Made by a program: the position numbers and the translations under genes
DNA from: Pseudomonas reactans
GTDB taxonomy: Bacteria > Pseudomonadota > Gammaproteobacteria > Pseudomonadales > Pseudomonadaceae
DNA length: 64,000 nucleotides
Direction of reading: 5' to 3'
Assembly: GCF_013385825.1 (NCBI RefSeq)
Contig: NZ_JACAPG010000010.1
Span: 62,001 to 126,000 of the forward strand
Notes under the pieces: model-generated
Database searches by the model: none
Seen by the model: only the letters and a program-made list of their open reading frames with translations
What the model was told of the DNA's origin: nothing
Part shown: positions 44,812 to 54,220 of the stretch, one piece after another
Numbering within the stretch: position 1 is the stretch's first letter
Layout: every line of letters starts with the position of its first letter

Positions 44812-46755
44812 TCAGAACTTGAACCGCCCCACCAACCCCTTGAGCTGACCCGAAATATCCGTCAACCGACCTGACCCGGTCTGCGCCGAGTGGGCAAACC
44901 CCTCGACCAGTTGCGCGTCGGCATGGATCTGCGCGATGTGCCGGTTGATCTCTTCGGCCACCTGGTGCTGTTCTTCGGCAGCCGTAGCGATCTGGGTGTT
45001 CTGGTCGCGGATCGAGTCCACCGAGCCGCGGATCTTGTCGAAGCTGTCGCGGGCCTGTTGGATGCGTTCCACACTGGTGTGGGACACCAGCAGGCTGCCT
45101 TGCATCTGCTGTGTCACTTCCTGGGTACGACGGGCCAGGTTGCCGAGCAGGCTGTCGATCTCGCCGGTAGAGTCGGCGGTACGGCGGGCGAGGGCGCGGA
45201 CTTCGTCGGCGACCACGGCGAAACCTCGGCCTTGATCCCCAGCGCGTGCCGCCTCGATCGCCGCGTTGAGCGCCAGCAGGTTGGTCTGCTCGGCAATCGA
45301 ACGGATGGTGTCGAGGATGGTGTTGATGTTTTTGCTGTCCTGCTCCAGCAACTGCATGGTCTGGGTCGACTTTTGCAGGTCTTCGCTGAGCTTGAGCACG
45401 CTGCCGGTGGCTTCACCAATGTGGTGCTGGCCGTCGTGCACGTCGCGGTAGCCCTCGTCGGCACTGGTGGCGGCGGCGCTGCAGGAGCGCGCGACTTCGT
45501 TGGCGGTGGCCACCATTTCGTTGAACGCAGTGCTCACCAGTTCCACCGCTTCTCGCTGGCGGCCGGCGGCCTGGTTCATGTTGTTGGCGACTTGGCTGGT
45601 GTCGGCGGCGGCGGTCTGCAGGTCGGAGGATGCATTACCGATGCGCTGCACCAACTGGGCGATCATGCTCAGGAACTGGTTGAACCAGCCGGCCAGGCTG
45701 GCGGTTTCGTCCTTGCCTTGCACCTTGAGCTGGCGCGTCAGGTCGCCTTCACCTTCGGCGATCTCCTGCAGGCCGTCGGCCACGCCGCGAATCGGCCGCA
45801 CGATAACGCTGGCAAAGCTGGCGCCGACCACTGCGAACACCAACGCCAATACCGCTGCAATGGCCGCGATCAGCCAGGTCAGGCGGGTGGCGCCGGCCAT
45901 GACTTCGTCGCGCTTGATCAGGCCGATAAAACGCCAGCCCAGGTCTTTGGAGCTGACCATGTTGGCCATGTAGGCCACGCCATCGATCTCGATCTGGGTC
46001 ACGCCATCGCCGCGCTTGGCCAGTTCGGCGTAGTTGGGGCCCAGGTCGGCCAGGGGTTTGAAGTTGTGCTTGGCATCGCTGGGGTCCACCAGCACGTTGC
46101 CGTTGCCTTCCACCAGCATCAGATAGCCGCTGTCACCGAGCTTGATGTTGCGCACCAGTTCGGTGAGCTGCTTGAGCGACACGTCCAGGCCGACCACGCC
46201 GAGGATATTGCCGGTGGCATCCGCGACGGTATGCACGGTGCCGATCAGCGTCACGTCGTCCGGCGCCCAATAATAGGCACCGGTGCGCACGGTCTTGCCC
46301 GGCGCGGCGACGGCTGCCTGGTACCAGGGGCGTACGCGTGGGTCGTAATTGTTGAGTTTGGTGTCGTCGGGCCAACTGGCGTAGCCGCCGTCTTTCAAGC
46401 CCAGGGACAGGTAGGCTGTGCTCGGATGGCTCTTGGCGAACTGGTCGAAAATTTCCAGCAGTGCTTTATTGGTGGGGGTGAGGGGGATTTGTGCGGCGTC
46501 GGCGCCGGCGTAGCTCTTGAGCTCTTTGGCCGCGACAACGCGCGGGTCCTTGGCCACGTAGTCGACGTTCTGGCTGATGCCGTCGAAGAACTGCTTCATG
46601 CCGTTGTCGATCTGGCGGATCTCGCGGCCGCTGCTGTCGAGGAAATTGGCCTGGGCCCCCTCGCGCAGATTCAGCACAACCAGTACCGCGACCAAAATAA
46701 CCGGGACGCACGCGATGGCGGCAAACGCCCAGGTCAGCTTTTGCTTGATATTCAT
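44812..46755 (-). CDS. Methyl-accepting chemotaxis protein with dCache sensor (PctD/PA4633-like)
   Basis: 647 residues. Membrane helix 1 (about 9-28), periplasmic dCache_1 domain (about 35-270) with [20 protein letters not shown] and [20 protein letters not shown], helix 2 (about 285-310), HAMP, then a signalling domain with the hairpin tip [20 protein letters not shown] and [20 protein letters not shown]. The DxRxRPWY pattern is common to amino-acid- or amine-binding dCache receptors. Overall length and N-terminus recall P. aeruginosa PctD (PA4633, choline/acetylcholine); ligand assignment is tentative. It has no C-terminal CheR-binding pentapeptide (ends GRFKF). Confidence 0.93.
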   Translation of the reverse strand: MNIKQKLTWAFAAIACVPVILVAVLVVLNLREGAQANFLDSSGREIRQIDNGMKQFFDGISQNVDYVAKDPRVVAAKELKSYAGADAAQIPLTPTNKALLEIFDQFAKSHPSTAYLSLGLKDGGYASWPDDTKLNNYDPRVRPWYQAAVAAPGKTVRTGAYYWAPDDVTLIGTVHTVADATGNILGVVGLDVSLKQLTELVRNIKLGDSGYLMLVEGNGNVLVDPSDAKHNFKPLADLGPNYAELAKRGDGVTQIEIDGVAYMANMVSSKDLGWRFIGLIKRDEVMAGATRLTWLIAAIAAVLALVFAVVGASFASVIVRPIRGVADGLQEIAEGEGDLTRQLKVQGKDETASLAGWFNQFLSMIAQLVQRIGNASSDLQTAAADTSQVANNMNQAAGRQREAVELVSTAFNEMVATANEVARSCSAAATSADEGYRDVHDGQHHIGEATGSVLKLSEDLQKSTQTMQLLEQDSKNINTILDTIRSIAEQTNLLALNAAIEAARAGDQGRGFAVVADEVRALARRTADSTGEIDSLLGNLARRTQEVTQQMQGSLLVSHTSVERIQQARDSFDKIRGSVDSIRDQNTQIATAAEEQHQVAEEINRHIAQIHADAQLVEGFAHSAQTGSGRLTDISGQLKGLVGRFKF

Positions 46756-46900
46756 GACTTCACCCGCGGGTATTTATAATTTTTGGCAAGGAGAAAACAG
46801 TGGCGTCGAGCGTCGCATGTGTTGTTTTGAGGGGGTGTGGCCCATGCGTACTCCCTGTGTATCGACTGCAGGAGCACGCACTTGAGGGCCAAAGGAGGGT

Positions 46901-47791
46901 TTAACCGATGCGCTCGCCACCCAGCGCATCACGCTGCATCGACTGCAGGTTTTTCTCGATGGTTTCGCAGATGGTTTCCATCTGGATTTGGTGTTCACTA
47001 GAGTTGAATGGGCTTTGCAAGTCGGTGCCAATGCGCTCGATGGCCAGCAGCATGAAACCCACCACCGTCGAGGCCAGCGGGGTGAACCACCCCAGGGATT
47101 CCACCAGGCCCACCGGCACGATCAGGCAAAACAGCGAGATAAACAGGCGCGGGAAATACACGTAGGGGTAGGGCAGTGGGGTGTTGGCAATCCGTTCCAT
47201 ACCGCCCTGGGCGTTGGACAAGTCCACCAGGGTCGACTCCAGCCGCGCCAGGCGGATGCTGTCGAGGTGGCCGGCTTTGTATTCCTTGGCCAACAGCGCG
47301 GCAGAGCCGGTGAGGATGTCGTTGGCGAAGTTATTGGTCGCGCCATTGCGCGCGAACTCGTCGCCAGGAATGAATGCACGTACTTCCTCGGGGCAGGGCT
47401 CGCCCTTGAGGTGGGCAGCCAGACAATTCACGTACGCCACATGGCGGCGCAGCAGGGTGGCCTTGACCGGGTTCACTTCGCCGTCGGGGTCGTCCAGCAG
47501 GGTCAATACCTGACGTGCAAAACTGCGCGAATTGTTGACCATCGCTCCCCATAGCGTGCGGGCTTCCCACCAGCGGTTGTAGGCGCTGCTGTTACGAAAG
47601 CTGATCAGCACCACCAGCGCCGAACCCAGCAGGGTCAGGGGCATCAGCGGCAAATTGATCTTGGCGGTGAGGAACAGCATGAAGTCCACGGTGACGGCGA
47701 CGTCCCACAGCAACAACCAGAACAGTGCCCAGCCTACATAGCCCATGGTCTTGATGATCAGGCGATACTTTTTGAGGATGGCAGCTTTCAA
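46901..47791 (-). CDS. Bestrophin-family anion channel
   Basis: 296 residues from a TTG at 47791 with GAGG seven bases upstream; no ATG fits earlier. Features: MPLTLLGSALVVLISFRNSS then AYNRWWEARTLWGAMVNNSR (the family-defining RNSxAYxRWWE segment), RHVAYVNCLAAHLKGE, and C-terminal IERIGTDLQSPFNSSEHQIQ. Bacterial bestrophins (formerly UPF0187) are pentameric ion channels. The gene is preceded by the 370-base gap to the next operon and is probably monocistronic. Confidence 0.93.
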   Translation of the reverse strand: MKAAILKKYRLIIKTMGYVGWALFWLLLWDVAVTVDFMLFLTAKINLPLMPLTLLGSALVVLISFRNSSAYNRWWEARTLWGAMVNNSRSFARQVLTLLDDPDGEVNPVKATLLRRHVAYVNCLAAHLKGEPCPEEVRAFIPGDEFARNGATNNFANDILTGSAALLAKEYKAGHLDSIRLARLESTLVDLSNAQGGMERIANTPLPYPYVYFPRLFISLFCLIVPVGLVESLGWFTPLASTVVGFMLLAIERIGTDLQSPFNSSEHQIQMETICETIEKNLQSMQRDALGGERIG

Positions 47792-48161
47792 ACGAGGACC
47801 TCGCGGCGAGCGGTAAGCAACAGTGCCTTAGCTCGGACGCCGGCGGGTGGGTAAGGTTCGCCTCGGAGACTGAAACGTTTAAGTCGACGTGGCTGGATTT
47901 GGTGTGAACCACCTGGGTTCCAAGCGCGCTGGTGATATGTAAGTAAATGTCACAAAAGTTCTATTACTGATCCGGCCGCTGCGCTTTATTGGAACAATTT
48001 TGGTAGCGATGGGGTCCCGTACTTTAATCACGATAGATTGCGCTTCGAGGCAAAACGCCATTAGTGGCTTTTATTCTGACGTGAGTTGTTGTGAGACCTG
48101 ATTGCCGAAAGAGTGCAATTGATATCAATGAATTCAGGTTGTTTGATCAGGGCTCTTTCTC
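47792..48161. other. 370-base intergenic region, relatively AT-rich
   Basis: No coding frame with a plausible product on either strand. It must hold divergent promoters for the bestrophin gene (-) and the unknown regulator-like gene (+). It has short AT-rich stretches such as TTTATTGGAACAATTTTGGT and ATTGATATCAATGAATTCAG; TTGATATCAA at 48119-48128 is a 10-bp perfect palindrome, of uncertain meaning. Confidence 0.6.
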
Positions 48162-49025
48162 ATGTGTGGTGGTTCTTTGAAGTTGGCGCTGGAGCATTCG
48201 GCACGCGTGGCCGAACGCAATGTGGAATTTGAGGCGTGCATTCGCACCCATTACACACTGTTGCTGGAGCCCTATTCGAAAAGACCGTTTTTTTACAAGA
48301 CGGCGTTGAAGTTCAATCGTTTGATGGTGTCGTTTGCACTATTAAGTGCCTATTTTTCCCGGCCGGAGCCGTTACTGTCCGAAGTGAAAGCATTGTGTCT
48401 GGCGCGCGGGTTTTGCTCGAGGAACGGCCTGGAGTCGATTTTCCTGCTGTTCAGGGCCTTGGGGTTCATGAAAGTGGCGGGACACCCGGAGGATAGCCGT
48501 TTCCGCGTATTCAGCCCGTCGTCCCAGGCGTGCCGGGAGGTGCGGGCGATGCTCACTTCTGTCGTGGAGCCGCTGGGCACGCTCTATCCGGAAAATACGC
48601 TGATTCGGCGTTTGGGTGGGGTGGATGACCGTGCTTTTCTGGCCGTTTATTTCAAAGGTTTTGCGACAATCCTTGAGGGTAATTCGACCCTTGATCAGTT
48701 GTTGCCGGATTGTTATTGGTTGGTCAATCGCGATGCCGGTCACTTGTTGATGTTGGCTATTTATAACGACGCGTGTGCGTTGGACAACACGGGTGCCAGT
48801 TTCCGATCGTCTTCCTATCTTTCACTTGCCGAACAATTATCGGTGTCCAAGACGCACGTTATTCGCTTGGTTCGGGAGGGGGTGGACAGGGGGTATTTCA
48901 AAGTTCATTCCAAGACACAGCTGGAAGTGCTGCCGCCGTTTGTGGTGTTGGTCAGACGTTTCATGGCCTATTCATTTGCGATCAGCCTGCACAGTCTCCA
49001 ATCGGGTCATGCCGACAGTCATTAG
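48162..49025 (+). CDS. Unknown protein with C-terminal winged-helix-like segment
   Basis: 287 residues, cytoplasmic by composition. The N-terminal two thirds are helical with no recognised domain (e.g. FFYKTALKFNRLMVSFALLS, VKALCLARGFCSRNGLESIF). The C-terminal part YLSLAEQLSVSKTHVIRLVR followed by EGVDRGYFKVHSKTQLEVLP reads as a helix-turn-helix with wing, like MarR/GntR-type DNA-binding. It may be an unusual transcription factor. It precedes the diguanylate cyclase gene by 26 bases and is probably co-transcribed, hinting at a link to c-di-GMP control. Confidence 0.6.
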   Translation: MCGGSLKLALEHSARVAERNVEFEACIRTHYTLLLEPYSKRPFFYKTALKFNRLMVSFALLSAYFSRPEPLLSEVKALCLARGFCSRNGLESIFLLFRALGFMKVAGHPEDSRFRVFSPSSQACREVRAMLTSVVEPLGTLYPENTLIRRLGGVDDRAFLAVYFKGFATILEGNSTLDQLLPDCYWLVNRDAGHLLMLAIYNDACALDNTGASFRSSSYLSLAEQLSVSKTHVIRLVREGVDRGYFKVHSKTQLEVLPPFVVLVRRFMAYSFAISLHSLQSGHADSH

Positions 49026-49051
49026 GCAACTCAGGTACAGGGAATGAACGA

Positions 49052-50092
49052 ATGCCGGCGAATTTGAAGCTTCGGCCACGGATGCAAAGGCTACTGTCAC
49101 CGGCGATCTTGCAGGCTGAAATTATCGGGATTATCGCCTGGTTGGGCGTGTTGCTGGTTGACCCATTGATGAAGTTTGGTCTGGACAAACTGATTGTCAC
49201 GCTGTGTCTGTGGGTGGTCTGCCAGCTTCACCGCGCGGTGACCCACTTCTACATGTGGCGACTGCTTGGCGTTGCCTACATGGTGTTGCTGGCTATTGGG
49301 TTCGCCTGTGTGTTGCACGCCAACCTCCAACTGCAAGTATTTGCCTTGCCGCTGGCGTTGACGCTGGTGCTCAGCAGCGCAGTACTGTTTATCACGCCCC
49401 AGGATTTCCTGATGTGTGCAGCGTTGGTCTGGTGCGTGATGTGGCCAAATATCCAGATCGGTGTTTACGCTGGCGTCGAGGTTTACCTGGTCATATTTTG
49501 CCTGTCATCAGTGTCGATTGGCTTCATCCTGAACTTCTCTTACTTGAAAAACTTGCGCTCCGTGCTGCTGGTTGAAAGTGAGTTCCGCGAACTGGCACAC
49601 ACTGACCACCTGACGTCTCTGTTGAACCGGCGAGCCTTTATGGAAACGTTCGCCAAACTGATTGCAGCCGGTCAGACCGGCTACTTCATGATGTTGGATA
49701 TCGACAGTTTCAAGTTGAAGAATGACCAATTCGGGCATGACGTCGGCGACAGGATTCTCTGCGCGATGGCCGGGTGCCTGAAATCCACCCGAGGCAGCCA
49801 CAGTTTTGGCAGGATCGGCGGCGAGGAATTCGGCGTATTACTGGTTTGTGATGATCCCCACACGGCGACCGATTATGCGCTACGGCTGCTGCATGCCATT
49901 CGCTGCAGTGTCGCGCCACCGCATGACTACACCTGCAGCGCGGGCATGACGTGCTTTACGGCGGGCGCCGAGCTGTCTGCGGTACTCAAGTGTGCCGATC
50001 GCAATCTCTATGCATCCAAGCGCAACGGCAAGGATTGCGTGCATCTGGATGGCCAGCCTGTACGGCCGCGTTTGCCTGCGGCGGTTGAATAA
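49052..50092 (+). CDS. Diguanylate cyclase (membrane, GGEEF) with degenerate I-site
   Basis: 346 residues from ATG 49052 (AGGGA upstream). Longer in-frame versions from 48773 overlap the previous gene and are rejected. The N-terminal 175 residues hold about five or six hydrophobic segments (LQAEIIGIIAWLGVLLVDPL, MVLLAIGFACVLHANLQLQV). The C-terminal GGDEF domain has HTDHLTSLLNRRAFME, MLDIDSFKLKNDQFGHDVGD and the active site RIGGEEFGVLL (GGEEF about 256-260). The inhibitory RxxD motif reads RGSH, so product inhibition is probably lost. It makes c-di-GMP. The membrane domain could sense a ligand. Confidence 0.92.
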   Translation: MPANLKLRPRMQRLLSPAILQAEIIGIIAWLGVLLVDPLMKFGLDKLIVTLCLWVVCQLHRAVTHFYMWRLLGVAYMVLLAIGFACVLHANLQLQVFALPLALTLVLSSAVLFITPQDFLMCAALVWCVMWPNIQIGVYAGVEVYLVIFCLSSVSIGFILNFSYLKNLRSVLLVESEFRELAHTDHLTSLLNRRAFMETFAKLIAAGQTGYFMMLDIDSFKLKNDQFGHDVGDRILCAMAGCLKSTRGSHSFGRIGGEEFGVLLVCDDPHTATDYALRLLHAIRCSVAPPHDYTCSAGMTCFTAGAELSAVLKCADRNLYASKRNGKDCVHLDGQPVRPRLPAAVE

Positions 50093-50102
50093 GCGAGGAC
50101 GT

Positions 50103-50297
50103 ATGAAGATCGAATTGCAAGACGTGGATTCACCCGAAGGTTGTCTGCTGCGGCTGGGTGACTTGAGCATGATGTTCAACACGCGTCTGGAGGCGCAGCG
50201 ATTTGTCGAGCAACTGCAAGGGCGCATTGGCGCAATCAAATTGGGTGGGACGCCGAGCGTAGACGTTGAGCAGGCCGAAGGCGATCCGCTGGCCTGA
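50103..50297 (+). CDS. Small conserved-looking cytoplasmic protein
   Basis: 64 residues from ATG 50103 with GAGG at 50094-50097, ten bases after the cyclase stop. The sequence KIELQDVDSPEGCLLRLGDL and FNTRLEAQRFVEQLQGRIGA looks like a compact alpha-beta protein. Not recognised. Position suggests it is third in an operon with the regulator-like and diguanylate cyclase genes. Confidence 0.6.
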   Translation: MKIELQDVDSPEGCLLRLGDLSMMFNTRLEAQRFVEQLQGRIGAIKLGGTPSVDVEQAEGDPLA

Positions 50298-50304
50298 TCC
50301 TGGT

Positions 50305-50604
50305 TCAGTGCTGGGCGAGGATGCACCCGAGTAAACCGGGAAAGCGTTCCTCAAGCAAATCGCCGCGCAATGAATTCATATGCGTGGTGCCCACACTGCG
50401 CGTCTGCACCAGGCCGGCATCGCGCAACACGCGAAAATGATGGGACATGCTCGACTTCGGTCGCCCGCCGTCCAGCTCGCCACAGGTGGCTTCGGGTACG
50501 CCGGCCAGGCAACGCACGATTTCCAGGCGCACCGGATCACTCAGCGCGTACAGCAGACGTTCGAGTGTCAGGTCTTGAAGGAGAGGATGTTTGAAGGCTC
50601 GCAT
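50305..50604 (-). CDS. ArsR-family transcriptional regulator
   Basis: 99 residues from ATG 50604; an ATG four codons upstream is possible, and neither has a clear ribosome site. Core TLERLLYALSDPVRLEIVRC and KSSMSHHFRVLRDAGLVQTR is a typical ArsR winged helix. No metal-binding ELCVCDL motif, so it probably senses an organic or redox signal; Cys in EATCGEL and in the C-terminal GCILAQH could take part. It is divergent from the old yellow enzyme gene and a perfect palindrome lies between them. Confidence 0.9.
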   Translation of the reverse strand: MRAFKHPLLQDLTLERLLYALSDPVRLEIVRCLAGVPEATCGELDGGRPKSSMSHHFRVLRDAGLVQTRSVGTTHMNSLRGDLLEERFPGLLGCILAQH

Positions 50605-50640
50605 GAAACGAATCATAACAGGGGGCTATCGTTGAATACC

Positions 50641-50664
50641 ATAGTTCGATTACCATCGAACTAT
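50641..50664. promoter_or_regulatory. Perfect palindromic operator between arsR-type gene and xenA-like gene
   Basis: ATAGTTCGAT (50641-50650) and ATCGAACTAT (50655-50664) are perfect 10-bp inverted arms around TACC. The site is 31 bases from the reductase start codon and 37 from the regulator start, so one bound dimer could repress both promoters. Confidence 0.8.
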
Positions 50665-50694
50665 CGAATCAACCACCTGCTTGCTGGAGCTACC

Positions 50695-51786
50695 ATGTCC
50701 GCTTTGTTCGAACCGTTCAAACTCAAAGACGTCACCCTGCGCAATCGCATCGCCATCCCGCCAATGTGCCAATACATGGCCGAAGATGGCATCGTCAACG
50801 ACTGGCACCTCGTGCACCTGGCCAGCATGGCCCGTGGTGGTGCCGGTTTGCTGGTCGTCGAAGCCACTGCCGTCGCACCGGAAGGCCGTATCACGCCAGG
50901 CTGCGCTGGTCTCTGGAGCGATGCCCACGCCGAAGCCTTCGTGCCGATGGTCAAGGCCATCAAGGCCGCCGGTTCGGTGCCGGGCATCCAGATCGGTCAC
51001 GCCGGCCGCAAAGCCAGCGCCAACCGCCCATGGGAAGGGGATGACCACATGGTTGCCACCGATGCGCGCAGGTGGGAAACCATCGCACCGTCGGCCATCG
51101 CGTTCGGTGCCAACCTGCCGCAAGTGCCGCGTGCCATGACCCTGGACGACATCGCCCGCGTGCGCCAAGACTTCGTCGACGCTGCCCGCCGCGCTCGCGA
51201 CGCCGGTTTTGAGTGGATCGAGCTGCACTTCGCCCACGGCTACCTGGGCCAGAGCTTCTTCTCCGAACACTCCAACCAACGCACCGACGCCTACGGCGGC
51301 AGCTTCGACAACCGCAGCCGCTTCCTCCTGGAAACCCTGGCGGCCGTGCGTGAAGTCTGGCCGGAAAACCTGCCGCTCACTGCGCGTTTTGGCGTGATCG
51401 AATACGACGGCCGCGACGAGCAGACCCTCACCGAATCCATCGAACTGGCCCGTCGTTTCAAGGCCGGTGGCCTGGACCTGCTGAGTGTCAGCGTCGGTTT
51501 CACCATCCCAGAAACCAATATCCCGTGGGGTCCGGCGTTCATGGGCCCGATTGCTGAACGCGTACGCCGTGAAGCCGGTATCCCGGTGACATCGGCCTGG
51601 GGTTTCGGCACGCCGCAACTGGCGGAAGGCGCCTTGCAAGCCGGGCACTTGGACCTGGTTTCGGTGGGGCGTGCGCACTTGGCCGACCCGCACTGGGCGT
51701 ACTTCGCGGCCAAGGAACTGGGCGTCGAGAAGTCGTCGTGGACCTTGCCCGCACCTTATGCGCATTGGTTGGAACGTTATCGCTAA
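50695..51786 (+). CDS. NAD(P)H:flavin oxidoreductase, old yellow enzyme (XenA/YqjM-type)
   Basis: 363 residues from ATG 50695 (GGAG upstream). The frame is open upstream through the divergent gene but is not used. FMN-binding TIM barrel with AIPPMCQYMAEDG (Cys25, the redox-tuning Cys of XenA/YqjM), GIQIGHAGRKASANRPWEGD, FEWIELHFAHGYLGQSFFSE, HSNQRTDAYGGSFDNRSRF and VSVGRAHLADPHW. It reduces activated C=C bonds and nitro compounds. Regulation by the adjacent ArsR protein, likely on electrophile stress, is inferred from the operator. Confidence 0.95.
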   Translation: MSALFEPFKLKDVTLRNRIAIPPMCQYMAEDGIVNDWHLVHLASMARGGAGLLVVEATAVAPEGRITPGCAGLWSDAHAEAFVPMVKAIKAAGSVPGIQIGHAGRKASANRPWEGDDHMVATDARRWETIAPSAIAFGANLPQVPRAMTLDDIARVRQDFVDAARRARDAGFEWIELHFAHGYLGQSFFSEHSNQRTDAYGGSFDNRSRFLLETLAAVREVWPENLPLTARFGVIEYDGRDEQTLTESIELARRFKAGGLDLLSVSVGFTIPETNIPWGPAFMGPIAERVRREAGIPVTSAWGFGTPQLAEGALQAGHLDLVSVGRAHLADPHWAYFAAKELGVEKSSWTLPAPYAHWLERYR

Positions 51787-51803
51787 GGCGGTGATGGCGT
51801 GAC

Positions 51804-51833
51804 AAAAGCCACTCGTAAGAGTGGCTTTTTTTT
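51804..51833 (+). terminator. Rho-independent terminator after the old yellow enzyme gene
   Basis: AAAAGCCACTC, loop GTAA, GAGTGGCTTTT followed by more T residues (to 51833). Perfect 11-bp stem with T-tract, 18 bases after the stop. Confidence 0.95.
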
Positions 51834-51885
51834 GTGTTTTTTTTGCCGTGCGTGGATACAACGCGGTTGCTCGAATAGTCACTAA

Positions 51886-51900
51886 TGAGAACGGATATCA
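51886..51900. promoter_or_regulatory. Candidate Fur box upstream of the TonB receptor
   Basis: TGAGAACGGATATCA matches the TGATAATnATTATCA Fur consensus at 11 of 14 defined positions. It is 87 bases before the proposed start and a further AT-rich stretch follows (TCGTTAATGATTTAACC). Fits iron-repressed siderophore receptors. Confidence 0.45.
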
Positions 51901-51986
51901 ATCGTTAATGATTTAACCTATCATGCGCGCCAGAATAATTGGCAGATATGCCGCCCCATCTGGCTCTTTCACTAGGTTTGTCCTTC

Positions 51987-54110
51987 ATGCGTCGTACCCT
52001 GCTTTCCGTGTGTGTGCTTCAGGCGTTTTCCCCATTGAGCTGGGCGGAGGTCGAACCGGTTGAAAAAACTGCGATCGAGCTGCAAACCACCAGCATCACC
52101 GGCGCGGCCGACTACGAAACCGCCCAGGGCCCGGTGCAGGGCTACCATGCCACACGCTCGGCGAGTGCGACGCGCACCGATACGTCGATCCACGAAACCC
52201 CGCAGTCCATCAGCGTGGTGTCCAAGGCGGTGGTCGAGGACATCGGCGCCACCCGCTTGCAGGACGCACTGGATTACGCCGGCGGTGTCGGCCGTGCCAA
52301 CAACTTCGGCGGGCAGGGGCTCACCACCTTTACCGTGCGCGGCTTTACCACCGGCGAGTTCTACCGCAATGGTTTCCCGATCAACCGTGGCTACCCGAAC
52401 ATGCCCGACGCCAACACCATCGAGCGACTGGAAGTATTGCGCGGCCCGGCGACCATGCTCTACGGCCGGGGTGATCCGGGCGGCACTTTCAACGTGGTGA
52501 CCAAGCAGCCGCTGGCCGAACGCACCGTGACTCTTGGCAGCCAGTTGAACGACCAAGGTATGAAGCGCGGCACGCTGGATGCTTCCGGCCCGTTGGATGA
52601 AGAAGGCCGTCTGGCCTACCGCTTGAACGTGGTAGGCGAGGGCGGCGAGACCTTCCGTGATCATGTGGAAACCGAACGCTACGGCGTGACCCCGGTAATC
52701 ACCTGGCAGGCCACCGACGACACCAAGGTGATTTTCGAAGGTGACTTCATGCGCAACAATCACCCGTTGGACCGTGGCTTGACGCGCTTCGCCACGCAGA
52801 AAGGCACGGCGTCCCGCGATACCTTCTGGGGTGATAAAGACGTTGGCAAATTGCACAACGACAACAGCATGGCTCAGCTGCGTTTCGAGCATCTGCTCAG
52901 TGACAACTGGACCCTGGGCGGCGGTTTCCAATGGCTCGACGGTACGTTGCAGGGCAACGCGATTGAAGCCAACAGCCTGGCTGCCGACGGGCACACGCTC
53001 AACCGCAACTTCAACTACCGCAAGCTGGAGTGGACCGACAAGAACACCCAACTCAACCTCACCGGGCATTTTTCCACGGGTGGGTTCGATCACACCTTGC
53101 TCACAGGCGTCGAGTTTGAGGATTACGACTACAAGTCAATTATCCAGCGTTCGTCCGCTGCCTACACCAGTGATATTTTCAACCCGGTCTACGGCAAGCC
53201 ACGGCCTGCACTCACCAGCACGCCTACTCATGACAAGGAAAACCTCAAGACCTACGCAGCCTTCGTTCAGGATCAGGTTGCCCTGACTGAACGTCTAAAA
53301 GTCCTGGCTGGCGCTCGTTTCGAGCGTTTTGAGCACCAGTACGAGAGCTACGTGCCGGGCACAAAAAACTGGGAAGCCAGCGATAACGCTGTAACACCAC
53401 GGGTGGGCGTGATCTACGACCTGACCGACTCACTGGCCGTGTACGCCGATGCTGCGCGTTCATTCAAGCCCAATACGGGCGCCGCCCGCACGGGTGAAGG
53501 CTTTGAACCGGAGAAAGGCAAGTCTTATGAAATGGGCATCAAGTGGGAAGCGCTGGATCACCAGTTGAGTGTCGACGCTGCGATTTATCAGATCGACAAA
53601 AAGAACGTGCTGACCACTGATCCTGCGGACCCCACCGCCACCTTCAAGGTCGCAGCGGGCCAGGTGCGCAGCCGTGGTTTTGACTTGAACGTCGCCGGCA
53701 GCCTTACGCCAGAGTGGCGCGTGATCGGTGGATACGCCTACGTGGACGCCGAAGTGACCAAGGACAACACACTCCGTGTCGGTACGCACCTGGCCAACAT
53801 CCCGCGCAACAGCTTCAGTCTGCTGAACGTCTACGAATTCCAGGACGGCAGCCTTAAAGGGCTTGGGCTGGGCGCGGGGGCGAAATATGTTGATGAGCGT
53901 GTCGGCCAGACCTCCAACACCCCGTTTACGATGGACGCCTACACCGTGGTCGACCTGCTTGGCTACTACAAGGTCAACGACAACGTGCGGCTCAACCTGG
54001 ATGTGAAGAACCTGTTCAATCGTGACTTTGAAGAGGGCGCGTTCGGCAACTTCTACGCCTACCCAGGCGCGCCACGCACAGTGCAGGTGGGCATCGCCTA
54101 CACCCTGTGA
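51987..54110 (+). CDS. TonB-dependent siderophore receptor
   Basis: 707 residues from ATG 51987, giving signal peptide MRRTLLSVCVLQAFSPLSWA; in-frame ATGs at 51939 and 51948 are alternatives. TonB box region IELQTTSITGAADYET. Plug domain: TPQSISVVSKAVVEDIGATR, NNFGGQGLTTFTVRGFTTGE, TIERLEVLRGPATMLYGRGD, PGGTFNVVTKQP. The 22-strand barrel ends FYAYPGAPRTVQVGIAYTL. The plug pattern is that of ferric siderophore receptors (FpvA/FhuE type). The siderophore is unknown; no biosynthesis or regulator gene adjoins, so it may take up a xenosiderophore. Confidence 0.93.
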   Translation: MRRTLLSVCVLQAFSPLSWAEVEPVEKTAIELQTTSITGAADYETAQGPVQGYHATRSASATRTDTSIHETPQSISVVSKAVVEDIGATRLQDALDYAGGVGRANNFGGQGLTTFTVRGFTTGEFYRNGFPINRGYPNMPDANTIERLEVLRGPATMLYGRGDPGGTFNVVTKQPLAERTVTLGSQLNDQGMKRGTLDASGPLDEEGRLAYRLNVVGEGGETFRDHVETERYGVTPVITWQATDDTKVIFEGDFMRNNHPLDRGLTRFATQKGTASRDTFWGDKDVGKLHNDNSMAQLRFEHLLSDNWTLGGGFQWLDGTLQGNAIEANSLAADGHTLNRNFNYRKLEWTDKNTQLNLTGHFSTGGFDHTLLTGVEFEDYDYKSIIQRSSAAYTSDIFNPVYGKPRPALTSTPTHDKENLKTYAAFVQDQVALTERLKVLAGARFERFEHQYESYVPGTKNWEASDNAVTPRVGVIYDLTDSLAVYADAARSFKPNTGAARTGEGFEPEKGKSYEMGIKWEALDHQLSVDAAIYQIDKKNVLTTDPADPTATFKVAAGQVRSRGFDLNVAGSLTPEWRVIGGYAYVDAEVTKDNTLRVGTHLANIPRNSFSLLNVYEFQDGSLKGLGLGAGAKYVDERVGQTSNTPFTMDAYTVVDLLGYYKVNDNVRLNLDVKNLFNRDFEEGAFGNFYAYPGAPRTVQVGIAYTL

Positions 54111-54146
54111 ATCAATCACACGATGGCCTGGCACACCGCATATCCC

Positions 54147-54174
54147 TGTGGGAGCGGGCAAGCCCGCTCCCACA
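54147..54174. repeat. Short REP hairpin after the TonB receptor
   Basis: TGTGGGAGCGGGC and GCCCGCTCCCACA are perfect 13-bp arms with an AA loop. It is 37 bases after the receptor stop and before the convergent GntR gene; a likely terminator. Confidence 0.9.
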
Positions 54175-54220
54175 TTTGGATTGATTTAAACCTGATAGAG
54201 CGTGGTTGATGACTTGCCCA

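Noticed and set aside
44890..46779. 629-codon open frame antisense to the chemoreceptor gene
   Set aside because: The MCP on the minus strand has all family domains. The antisense frame is an effect of codon bias.
48773..49051. N-terminal extension of the diguanylate cyclase
   Set aside because: It would overlap the upstream gene by over 250 bases in another frame. ATG 49052 has a ribosome site and leads straight into the membrane domain.
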